Part shown: piece after piece, positions 1-10,041 of the stretch
Position numbering within the stretch: position 1 is the stretch's first letter
Layout of the letters: the number at the start of each line of letters is the position of its first letter
Translations under genes and position numbers: made by a program
The notes under the pieces: generated by a model
Seen by the model: only the letters and a program-made list of their open reading frames with translations
Database searches by the model: none
Told to the model about the DNA's origin: nothing
Assembly (NCBI GenBank): GCA_039519185.1
Contig: CM076846.1
Coordinates: 75,062,818-75,126,817 of the forward strand
From: Astragalus membranaceus
Lineage: Eukaryota > Streptophyta > Magnoliopsida > Fabales > Fabaceae
DNA: 64,000 nt
Direction of reading: 5' to 3'

Positions 1-2389
1 TTCCATAATTACCTAGATCGGTTTGTGGTGATTTTCATAGATGACATTCTAGTTTATTCTAAGTCGGAGGAAGAGCATGCTGAACACCTGAAGACAGTAT
101 TGGGAGTTATGAAAGAGAAAAAGTTCTATGCTAAGTTATCAAAGTGTGAGTTCTGGCTGAAATAGGTGAGTTTCCTTGGGCACGTGATTTCTGGTAATGG
201 TATTGCGGTTGATCCGGCAAAAGTGGAAGCAGTGTTGGAGTGGGAGGCTCCGAAGTCCGCAACAGAGATTAGAAGCTTTTTGGGTTTGGCTGGGTACTAC
301 AGGAGGTTCATCGAGGGTTTTTCCAAGTTGGCCCTTCTGTTGACTCAGTTGACTTGTAAGGGTAAAGTTTTTGTTTGGGATGCTCGGTGTGAGGAAAGTT
401 TTATGGAACTGAAAAAGAGATTGACAACGTCGCCTGTCTTGACGTTGCCTAATCCGGAGGAACCGTTTGTTGTATATTGTGACGCTTCGAAGATGGGTCT
501 TGGTGGTGTGCTGATGCAAGATGGGAAAGTCGTTGCGTATGCGTCGAGGCAGTTGCGGGTTCATGAGAAAAATTACCCTACGCATGATTTGGAATTGGCT
601 GCTGTGGTATTTGTGCTTAAGATTTGGAGCACTACCTTTATGGTTCGAGGTTTGAAGTGTTCAGTGATCATAAGAGTCTAAAGTATCTGTTCGATCAGAA
701 AGAGTTGAATATGAGACAGCGTCGGTGGTTGGAGCTCTTGAAGGATTACGACTTCGGTTTGAATTATCATCCCGGCAAAGCTAATGTCGTGGCTGATGCT
801 TTAAGCAGGAAGTCCTTGCATATGTCGGCAATGATGGTAAAAGAATTAGAGTTGATTGAGGAATTCAGAGATTTGAGTTTGGTTTGTAAAATGACACCTC
901 GCAGTGTCAAGCTGGGAATGTTAAAGATCGATAATGACTTCCTGGGCACCATCAGAGAGGCTCAGAAGTCAGATGTCTAGTAGATTTAATTAATGGGGTT
1001 GGTCAATCTGAGGATGAAGACTTCAAATTGGATTCTCGTGGCGTGTTGAGGTTCCGGGGTAGGATCTGTGTTCCGGATGATGCGGAAAAGAGAAAGGCAA
1101 TTTTGGAGGAGGGTCACCGTAGCAAGTTGAGTATCCATCCGGGAGCAACGAAAATGTATCAAGATCTGAAAAAGATGTTTTGGTGGTATGGTATGAAGAG
1201 AGATGTGGCACAGTTCGTGTATGCCTGTTTGACCTGTCAAAAGTCGAAGGTTGAACATCAGAAGCCTGTGGGGCTGATGCAACCGTTGGAAGTTCCAGAG
1301 TGGAAGTGGGATAGCATTGCGATGGACTTTGTGACGGGATTGCCGAATACAGTTAGGGGTCATGACGCTATTTGGGTGATCGTTGATAGGTTAACGAAGT
1401 CTGCTCACTTTGTTCCTATTAATATCACTTATCCAGTGGCGAGGTTGGCAGAGGTTTATGTCAAAGAAATCGTGAAGTTGCACGGTGTTTCGAAGAGTAT
1501 TGTGTCAGATAAGGATCCGAGGTTCACTTCTGAGTTTTGGACGGGTTTGCAGAAGGAATTGGGTTCAAAGTTAAAAATGAGTTCGGCGTATCATCCTCAG
1601 ACAGATGGTCAGTCGGAGAGGACAATTCAGTCGTTAGAAGACTTGTTGAGGGCTTGTGTATTGGAACAACGGGGTTCATGGGATTCCTACCTTGCGTTGA
1701 TTGAGTTTACCTATAACAACAGTTACCATTCCAGTATCGGGATGGCACCGTTTGAAGCATTGTATGGTCGAAAGTGTAGGACGCCGTTGTGTTGGTATGA
1801 TTCGGGGGAGAGTGTAGTGTTGGGGCCGGAGATTGTCCGGGAGACTACAGAGAAGATCAAGATGATCCGTGAAAAGATGAAGGCTTCGCAGAGTCGTCAG
1901 AAGAGTTATCATGACAGGCGGAGGAAAGATTTAGAATTTCAGGAGGGTGAGCATGTGTTCTTGAGGGTTTCTCCTATTACCGGTGTTGGTTGAGCGTTGA
2001 AATCGAAGAAGCTCACTCCTCGCTTTGTTGGTCCTTATCAGATTTCTGAGAGAATCGGGAATGTGGCTTATAGGGTGGCTTTACCGCCGAATCTTTCGAA
2101 TTTGCACGACGTGTTTCATGAGTCGCAACTTCGGAAGTATGTTTCGGATCCATCTCATGTGATCCATATGGATGATGTAGAGGTGCGGGATAATCTCACT
2201 GTGGACACGATGCCTGTACGGATTGAGGAACGTGAAGTGAAAGTGCTTAGAGGCAAAGAGATTGCATTAGTGAAAGTGGTTTGGCTAGGAGCTGCCGGTG
2301 AGAGTATGACTTGAAAGCTAGAAAGCAAGATGCGGGAGTCCTACCCAGAGTTGTTTGATCAGGTAAATTTCGAGGATGAAATATTCTAA
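1..2389 (+). pseudogene. Element A: Tekay-type Ty3/gypsy pol remnant (RT end, RNase H, integrase, chromodomain-like tail)
   Basis: The reading frame starts at base 1 inside reverse transcriptase; the catalytic motif FIDDILVYS is visible near bases 34-60. It runs through RNase H (YCDASKMGLGG, near 476), the integrase HHCC zinc region (HRSKLSIHPGA ... CLTCQKSK, about 1119-1250), the DDE core (SDKDPRF; TDGQSERTIQ) and a degenerate chromodomain-like C-terminus (LRGKEIALVKVVWLG). The coding body is dead. I see TAG at 163-165, a 1-base loss near 629, a 4-base loss near 977, TGA at 1991-1993 and TGA at 2312-2314, all judged by comparison with the sister elements at 5653-10041 and 39215-43588. The gag, protease and 5' LTR lie left of the window. 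Domain order and the chromodomain-like tail fit the Tekay/Del chromovirus lineage of Ty3/gypsy. Confidence 0.93.
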
Positions 2390-3710
2390 GTGGGGGAGAG
2401 TTGTAACACCCTAAATATTTAATTAATTTATTTAATTAAGTATTTAGGAATTTATTTAATTTATTGGGTGTAATTTAATTAATTAAAATTATATTTAAAT
2501 GGTGTAGGTGGTATTAGGAGAGGAAGGCGCCAATTAGCTAGACTTGGGCTTAAATGAAAAGCCCAAGCCCATGATCCATTGAGACATGCAAAGTTGTTAG
2601 GCCATGTGAGGCTACGGTTTTTGGTTGCCATTTTGCCAATTGCAGAGAATAGAGAGAGGAGGGGCGCCGTTGGAGAGGAGAAGAGGAGAAGAGGAGAAGA
2701 GAAGTCGCGCAACCAAGGAGAAGAGAGGAACGTGATTTTGTTGCTGAGGTTCTGGTGGTGACGGTCTCTAGGGCTTCTACTCTTCGAATTCGAGGTAAGG
2801 GGATGTCCTATCAATTTATATAATAGGTCCTATGATAGGTTTTAAGTAGAGATGGCCTAGATTTAATCCATGAGCATGATTATGTGCGATTTCATGTTGT
2901 TGTTTCGATTGGCATGTTGTTTGGCAAATTTGTTGCTCAAAGATCCGTAATTGGTATTATGGGCGCCTAGGGCGCCATGTGTGTGCTTGTAGTGTTGCTG
3001 AATTTTGATGTTTGATGGATCCTTTTGATGATTTTATATGTGCTCATGAATTTTTGTAAATTGGTGTTGTGATTGGTCATGTGAAAATTTGAAGAAAAAA
3101 AAATGTATATGCTGAAATTGTGCTGAATTTGTGTTGCTGGAAGTGTGCAGGCGCTGGGCGCCCATGGGCGTTGTGCGCTGTGTTGCAGTGTTGCGTGTGT
3201 TGTGCTGGGCGCCAGGCGCCAGGCGCCAGGCGCTGGGCGCTGAGCGCCAGTGTGTGTGCGTGCGTGTTGCGCTGGGCGCTGGGTGCTGGGCGCCAGTGTG
3301 TGTGTGCGTGCGTGTTGCGCTGGGCGCTGGGCGCCAGGCGCTGGGCGCTAGTGTGTGTGTGTGTTTCGTGTTGCTGGGCGCTGGACGCCAGGTGCCAGGC
3401 GCTGGGCGCCCAGGGCGCCATTTTTCAGGATGTTCCCAATTTTTTTATGAAAACTGTTTTCGCTATATCTTTTGACTCGGGCATCCGTTTTGAACGTTTC
3501 AAAAAGTGTTGGGAAGATTTTTCAGCTGTCTATCTGTGTGACCCATTTTTAAAAATAAAAACTTATAATTTCTGAAGGTTGCTGGGCGCCCAAGTGGCTG
3601 TTCCCGGTGGTCGTTGCTGTGACATTGAAAAATTGTTTTGGTGTCTTTAAAAATCCCCTTTTGTGTATAACCAGTGGTTTTAACGTTTTAGTGTCAAAAG
3701 TGATGATTTT

Positions 3711-3985
3711 GACGATGATGCCCTTAGTGGCTAGTTAAATGACCTTTTTACCCTTAGTGGCAAATGTTGTTGATATTGATGTGTAAATGACGATGATGCC
3801 CATAGTGGCTAGTTAAATGACCTTTTTGCCCTTAGTGGCCAATGTTGTTGATATTGATGTGTAAATGACGATGATGCCCTTAGTGGCTAGTTAAATGACC
3901 TTTTTGCCCTTAGTGGCCAATGTTGTTGATAATGACGTGTAAATGACGATGATGCCCTTGGTGGCTAGTAAATGACGTTTTGCCC
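3711..3985 (+). repeat. 78-bp tandem repeat inside A LTR
   Basis: The word GACGATGATGCCC recurs at 3711, 3789, 3867 and 3945, exactly 78 bp apart, with units carrying CCCTTAGTGGC twice. The element D LTRs hold a shorter, diverged version (about 37850-37990 and 44620-44770), so copy number varies within the family. Confidence 0.85.
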
Positions 3986-4526
3986 TCAGTGGCTATTGTT
4001 TGAGTTGATGATGTTTATGGATAAGTGACGATGAAAATAAGTGACGTTGAGGCCCAAAAGGCTAAGTGATGATAAGGCCCAAAAGGCTAAGTGACGTTGT
4101 TGTGTGTAAATTGTGAATTGACAGGTGCTGTGCCTCTTATTTGGCAAATTGGTAAGTGACGGGTCACATAGTTGACCGTGATTGTGTGTTTGTGCGTGGT
4201 GCATGTCATAGTGTCTCATGCCTCCCATATGCATAAACCTAGTGACGTTTTGAGGCCCAAAAGGCTAAGTGACGATGAGGCCATAAAGGCTAAGCGACGT
4301 TTGTGAAAAGGTACCTCATGCATATGCCCGCGAGTGGGTTGCATTTCATATGCCTACATGACATAGTGATGAGTTATTGTAGTGATGTAATTGATGATTG
4401 TGATGTGATTATTTTAGAGTTGTGACTTGACTTATTGCTTATCATGTGATTTATTATATGGATTGAATTGGACTCACCCTTTTGTTTGAATGTTACCCCT
4501 ATGCGGTAACGTGCAGGTGTTCACGA

Positions 4527-4598
4527 GTGAAGGACTAGGTACCTTCACTACTTCGAGTCGAGTCGTCACGCTCTGATACGTAGCACTCAGGGGGGGCG
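4527..4598 (+). promoter_or_regulatory. Conserved LTR hairpin plus PBS-complementary segment (A LTR)
   Basis: A perfect 7-bp stem GTGAAGG/CCTTCAC (4527-4548) is followed 21 nt later by GCTCTGATAC (4570-4579). That segment is the reverse complement of ten bases of the PBS core and so equals the 3' end of plant initiator tRNA-Met before CCA. GTAGCAC and a G-run follow. A second CTCTGATA lies at 4846-4853. The same arrangement recurs in LTRs B, D and G. Function is inferred, not shown. Confidence 0.6.
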
Positions 4599-4893
4599 AA
4601 CTTGATGTTTATGAATGGTTTCGGTTGTTATGTCTTTGTTGACGATTCTGTTTTATTTTGTTATTCCGCTGCGTAGTTGTTTTCTTTGTCGTTAAGTTTT
4701 AATTGCAATGATAACTGTGGTTTGAGGCTCTCCTTTTAGTGACGTGCTACGTGATGCATGATTATTGGGTTTGAGCTGTTTTATTGAGAAGCGTTGTTTT
4801 ATTGAAGTATGTGTAACATTCCTCATGCGAAATAAATTTTGAAAACTCTGATATTTTTCCAATTAAATTAACGGGTAAAAAAGGGGTGTTACA

Positions 4894-5017
4894 ATGATGG
4901 TACCACATGCATTGCACTTCATACATTCATCCTTATCATTGATGATATTACTTTGGTTGATATGTATATATTTATGTGACAGGTATAAATATTGATGCGG
5001 TTGTGTAGTGATTGCTG

Positions 5018-5048
<31 letters not shown>

Positions 5049-5533
5049 TGCTGTGGTTGATGTAGTTCATTACTCTAGCATATTGCTTATTATGAACTTT
5101 ATTATAAGGTTTGAGACTCACCCCTTATGTTGATTATTACCCTACAGGTAACAGTATGTGAAGGCTTATAACCCTTCATCCCTTGAGTCAGTCGTCGCTC
5201 TGATACATAGCACCTGGGGGGCAAACACTAGCTATTAGTAGTTATTTTATATGACGCTGTTGAGTAATTTGTATTGATGTTGTCACAACAGTGTTTTTGA
5301 AACTGTTCTCTTTTATTCCGCTGCGTGATGACGAAGTTTTTATTATGTGTACTAAACCATGTTTTGAGGATTTGCCCCACTTGTTATGTGCCACGTATCA
5401 TGTTTGAATTTATAAGTGAAATTGTTGACGTTATTTGAAGTAAATGTAGCATCCCTTTTTGGATGTATCAAAAATGATTTTTAAACTCTGATAATTTGTA
5501 TTATAAATTGCCGGGTAGAAATGGGGTGTTACA
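4894..5533 (+). repeat. Element B 5' LTR, 3' part only
   Basis: This matches bases 11728-12350 of B's 3' LTR almost perfectly and ends GGGGTGTTACA just before the primer-binding site. The first ~1.7 kb of the LTR is missing here because element A interrupts it; the rest should lie upstream of the window. A (TA)n run near 5013-5048 is longer than in the 3' LTR (about 11853-11866). I count about four other differences, several of C/T or G/A type, so the insertion looks recent. Confidence 0.92.
5158..5219 (+). promoter_or_regulatory. Conserved LTR hairpin plus PBS-complementary segment (B 5' LTR)
   Basis: Stem GTGAAGG/CCTTCAT (5158-5179, one G-U closing pair) is followed by GCTCTGATAC (5197-5206). 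The 3' LTR copy is at 11975-12036. A second CTCTGATA is at 5486-5493 (3' LTR copy 12303-12310). Same layout as in the A, D and G LTRs. Confidence 0.6.
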
Positions 5534-5537
5534 TTAG

Positions 5538-5549
5538 TGGTATCAGAGC
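5538..5549 (+). other. Element B primer-binding site (tRNA-iMet)
   Basis: TGGTATCAGAGC lies 4 bases after the 5' LTR end. It is the classic plant retrotransposon PBS, complementary to the 3' end of initiator tRNA-Met. The same site is present in D (43684-43695 and 36907-36918, minus strand) and F (55640-55651, minus strand). Confidence 0.95.
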
Positions 5550-5652
5550 AGTTCGGTCTGTCCGGCCAAGTTGTCCAGTCTTAGTGTCGTTTGACAATTA
5601 AGAGTTGTTAGATTAGTTCTAATCGTTGTTCGTGCTTTAGTGTTTAGTTGAA

Positions 5653-8600
5653 ATGGCTGGAAGAAACGACGCTGCTCTTGCTGCTGCTTTGCAAGCTATG
5701 GCGCAGGCTGTAGGGAACCAGCAGAATGGTGATGAAAATACTGGAACTCGCAGTCTGGCTACCTTCCAGAGGGAGAAGCCGGCTACCTTTAAGGGCAAGT
5801 ATGATCCCGATGGTGCGCTTGCGTGGTTGAAGGAAATGGAAAGGACTTTCCGTGTCATGGATTGTAATGAAGCTCAGAAGGTCAGGTATGGTACTCATAT
5901 GCTGGCAGAAGAAGCTGATGACTGGTGGTTGGAGGTTAGGCAGAGGTTGGAGACTGCTAATGAAGAAATCACTTGGGCTGTATTCCGCAGGGATTTTTTA
6001 AGAAAGTATTTTCCGGAAGATGTCAGGGGCAAGAAGGAGATAGAGTTCCTTGAGCTGAAGCAAGGAAACATGTCTGTGACCAAATATGCGGCTAAGTTCA
6101 CTGAATTGGCCAAATTTTATCCGCATTACACTGATGCTACTGCTGAGTTCTCCAAATGCATCAAGTTTGAGAATGGGTTGAGGGCTGAAATTAAGAAGGC
6201 TATTGGGTACCAGAAGATACGTGTATTCTCTTATTTGATTGACAGTTGTAGAATTTTTGAAGAAGACAGTAGTGCTCATTTTAAAGTTATGAGGGAGCAG
6301 AGGGGTAAGTTTCAGGGCCGTAGTAAGCCATATGAGGTTCCTGCTGGCAAAGGTAAACAGAGATCTGCTGATGGTAAGAAGTCTAGTGGGGGAGATGCTC
6401 CTGCTAACCTTGTGTGTTTTAAGTGTGGTAAACCCGGTCATAAGAGCTACGAATGCAAGTCGGGGGCGAGAATGTGTTTCCGTTGTGGTAAAGAGGGTCA
6501 TTTGGCGTCTGAGTGTGAGCACAAGGATGTTCTCTGTCTCAAATGTGGTGAAGGTGGGCACATTAGTACTAAGTGTCCTAAGCCGAAGAAGGAGAGGTTC
6601 AGTGGGAAAGTGTTCGCTTTGGCGGGTGAAGAGTCTCCTGAGGGTGATGGACTTATTAGAGGTACGTGTCTCATTAATGGTACTTCTCTAAGATCTATTA
6701 TTGATACTGGTGCTACCCACTGTTTTATTGCTGCTGAATGTTGTAAGAAGTTGAATCTTGTTTTGTCTGCTATGAATGGAGAAATGGTGGTCGATACTCC
6801 AGCTAAGGGGTCGGTAACCACTTCTCTAGTATGTTCTCAGTGTCCCTTGTCGATCTTCGACAGAGACTTTGTTGTGGACTTAGTTTGTTTGCCGTTGAGC
6901 GGGTTAGATGTGATTTTGGGTATGAACTGGTTAAAGCATAACCATGTTCATATTAATTGTAGTAACAAGTCGGTGAGTTTTGGAGTTGATGATTCTGGTC
7001 TGTTATCCGCTAGTCAGTTGCGGAAGTTGATGAAGGAAGAAGTTCAGCTGTTTTCGCTAGTGGCCTCGTTGTCTGTTGAGAGTCAAGCCATTATTGAAGG
7101 ATTGCAGGTGGTGTGTGAGTTTCCGGAAGTGTTCCCCGATGAGATTCCGAGTGTTTTACCGGAGAGGGAAGTTGAATTTGCTATTGATCTTGTACTTGGT
7201 ACCAGACCTATTTCTATGGCACCATACAGGATGTCTGCATCTGAATTGTCGGAATTGAAGAAGCAACTTGAGGACCTGCTTGAAAAGAAGTTCGTAAGGC
7301 CGAGTGTGTCACCGTGGGGAGCTCCTGTGTTGTTGGTAAAGAAGAAGGATGGGAGTATGCGGCTCTGTGTTGATTATAGGCAGTTGAACAAAGTGACGAT
7401 TAAGAATAAGTATCCGCTTCCGAGGATTGATGATTTGATGGACCAGTTGGTGGGTGCTAAGGTGTTTAGCAAGATTGATCTGCGTTCGGGTTATCATCAA
7501 ATTAAGGTGAAAGACGAAGATATTCAGAAGACGGCCTTCAGAACTAGATATGGGCACTATGAGTATTCTGTGATGCTGTTTGGTGTTACTAACGCGCCGG
7601 GAGTATTTATGGAATACATGAATCGCATTTTCCATACTTACTTAGATCGGTTCGTGGTGGTGTTTATCGATGATATTCTGGTGTATTCTAAGACAGAAGA
7701 AGAACACGCAGAGCATTTGAGAGCAGTGCTGGAAGTGTTGAAAGAAAAGAAGCTGTATACGAAGTTGTCTAAATGTGAGTTCTGGCTGAATGAGGTGAGT
7801 TTCCTTGGGCATGTTATTTCTGGTAGTGGTATTGCTGTGGATCCGGCCAAGGTAGATGCTGTGTTGCAATGGGGGAGCCCGAAGTCAGCTACTGAGATTA
7901 GAAGCTTTTTGGGGTTGGCTGGTTATTATAGAAGGTTCATCGAAGGTTTCTCTAAGCTAGCCCTTCCGTTGACTCAGTTGACTTGTAAGGGAAAGGCTTT
8001 TGTTTGGGATGCTCGGTGTGAGGAGAGCTTCAATGAGTTGAAGAAGAGGTTGACAACGTCTCCTATTTTGACTTTGCCCATTCCGGACCAACCGTTTGTG
8101 GTGTATTGTGATGCTTCCAAGATGGGTTTGGGAGGTGTGCTTATGCAGGATGGTAAGGTAGTAGCTTATGTGTCTAGACAGTTGAGGACCCATGAGAAAA
8201 ACTACCCTACGCATGATTTGGAGCTAGCTGCAATTGTCTTTGTGTTGAAGATCTGGAGGCACTATCTTTATGGTACTAGGTTTGAGGTGTTTAGTGACCA
8301 TAAGAGCTTGAAGTACTTGTTTGATCAGAAGGAGTTGAATATGAGACAGAGACGTTGGTTAGAATTGTTGAAGGACTATGATTTCGGCTTGAACTATCAC
8401 CCAGACAAGGCTAATGTCGTGGCTGATGCTTTGAGTCGAAAGACCTTGCATATGTCGGCAATGATGGTTAAGGAGTTGGAGTTGATCGAGCAATTTTGAG
8501 ACATGAGTTTAGTTTGTGAAGTAACACCTCAGAGTGTTAAGTTGGGAATGTTGAAGATTGGCAATGACTTTTTGGCTAGTATCAGAGAGGCTCAAAAGTC

Positions 8601-10041
8601 AGATGTTAAACTAGTAGACCTGATGGTTGAGAATGATAAAGCTGAGGACGGGGATTTCAGGTTGGATTCCCAGGGTGTATTGAGATTTAGGGATAGGATT
8701 TGTATTCCTGAGGATGCAGAGATGAAGAGAGTGATTCTTGAGGAGAGTCATAGAAGTAAGTTGAGTATTCATCCGGGGGCTACAAAGATGTACCAAGATC
8801 TGAAGAAGTTGTTTTGGTGGCCGGGGATAAAGCGGGATGTGGCACAGTTTGTGTATGCCTGTTTGACTTGCCAGAAGTCAAAGGTTGAGCATCAGAGACC
8901 TGCAGGGTTGATGCAACCATTGGATATTCCAGAATGGAAGTGGGACAGCATTGCGATGGATTTTGTGACAGGATTGCCTCATACTACGAAAGGGTATGAT
9001 GCGATTTGGGTGATTGTTGATAGGTTAACAAAATCGTCCCATTTTGTCCCTATTAACATCACGTATCCTGTGCCTAGGTTGGCAGAGATCTATATCCGGG
9101 AAGTTGTGATGCTTCACGGAGTTCCTAGTAGTATTGTTTCGGATAGAGATCCGAGATTCACTTCAGAGTTCTGGAGAAGTTTGCACGAGAAGTTGGGATC
9201 AAAGTTGAGGTTGAGTTCAGCCTATCACCCTCAGACAGATGGTCAGTCAGAGAGGACTATTCAGTCATTGGAAGATTTGTTGAGAACTTGTGTTCTGGAG
9301 CAGGGAGGTTCGTGGGATTCCTACCTCCCATTGATAGAGTTCACATACAACAACAGCTACCATTCTAGTACTGGGATGGCACCTTTCGAAGCGTTGTATG
9401 GCCGGAAGTGTAGAACCCCATTGTGTTGGTATGAGTCTGGTGAGAGTGTGGTGCTTGGACCGGAAATTGTTCGTGAGACAACTGAGAAGGTTAAGTTGAT
9501 CCGTGAAAAGATGAAAGCGCCGCAGAGTCGACAAAAGAGCTACCATGATAACAGGAGGAAGGATTTAGAGTTCCAAGCGGGTGAGCATGTGTTTTTGAGA
9601 GTCACTCCGGTGACCGGTGTTGGTCGTGCATTGAAGTCGAAGAAGCTCACTCCTCGTTTCATTGGTCCGTATCAGATTTCTGAGAGAGTTGCGAATGTTG
9701 CCTATAGAGTGGATTTGCCACCTAATCTTTTGAACTTGCATGACGTGTTTCACGTGTCGCAACTTCGAAAGTATGTTCCAGATCCATCTCATGTGATTCA
9801 CAGGGACGATGTGGAGGTGAGGGATAATCTCACTGTGGAGACTATGCCGGTGAGGATTGAAGATCATGAGGTGAAGGTTCTAAGGGGCAAGGAAATTGCA
9901 TTAGTGAAAGTGGTCTGGTTAGGAGCTGCTGGTGAGAGCATGATGTGGGAACTGGAGAGCAAGATGCGAGAGTCTCATCCGGAGCTGTTTGAATCAGGTA
10001 AATTTCGAGGAAGAAATATTCTAAGTGGGGGAGAGTTGTAA
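5653..10041 (+). pseudogene. Element B: Tekay-type gag-pol polyprotein, one internal TGA
   Basis: This is a single frame of about 1463 codons broken only by TGA at 8497-8499 (codon 949), where the sister copies read Arg. It encodes the structural protein and enzymes for reverse transcription and integration. Gag is at the N-terminus, with three CCHC knuckles at residues 255-268, 275-288 and 295-308. Protease DTG is at 351-353. Reverse transcriptase FIDD is at 671-674, RNase H (YCDASKMG) near 820, and the integrase zinc region HHCC near 1030-1075. The DDE core (SDRDPRF, TDGQSERTIQ) and a degenerate chromodomain-like tail (LRGKEIALVKVVWLG) follow. The start ATG (5653) follows PBS and leader. 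An extra base near the 3' end carries the frame a few codons on, to a TAA just inside the 3' LTR. The lineage call (Tekay/Del chromovirus) rests on domain order and motifs. The element could still be mobilised in trans. Confidence 0.94.
10023..10036 (+). other. Element B polypurine tract
   Basis: AAGTGGGGGAGAGT abuts the 3' LTR start TGTAACACCC and would prime plus-strand synthesis. The same tract is found before the A LTR (about 2388-2401) and, on the minus strand, before the D LTR (39203-39216). Confidence 0.9.

Larger units (their letters stand above)
2402..4893 (+). repeat. Element A 3' LTR (2492 bp)
   Basis: The LTR begins TGTAACACCC directly after a purine tract (GTGGGGGAGAG, about 2390-2400) and ends GGGGTGTTACA. 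It is the same family as the two LTRs of element D on the opposite strand at 36923-39202 and 43700-45986. It contains a GGCGCC-rich low-complexity block (about 3145-3425), a 78-bp tandem repeat (3711-3985) and a conserved hairpin/tRNA-like module (4527-4598). Bases following 4893 match the interior of the LTR at 10037-12350, so A inserted into the 5' LTR of element B. Confidence 0.93.

Noticed and set aside
3077..3575. Cys/Ala/Gly-rich open frames in LTR GC-rich blocks (also 10882-11558, 38137-38575, 44914-45369)
   Set aside because: Repeat artefacts of GGCGCC words within LTRs; several frames on both strands are open at once.
5637..9867. Minus-strand open frames opposite the B polyprotein, and plus-strand frames opposite D
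   Set aside because: Shadows of the coding strand, with no domain and no independent conservation.
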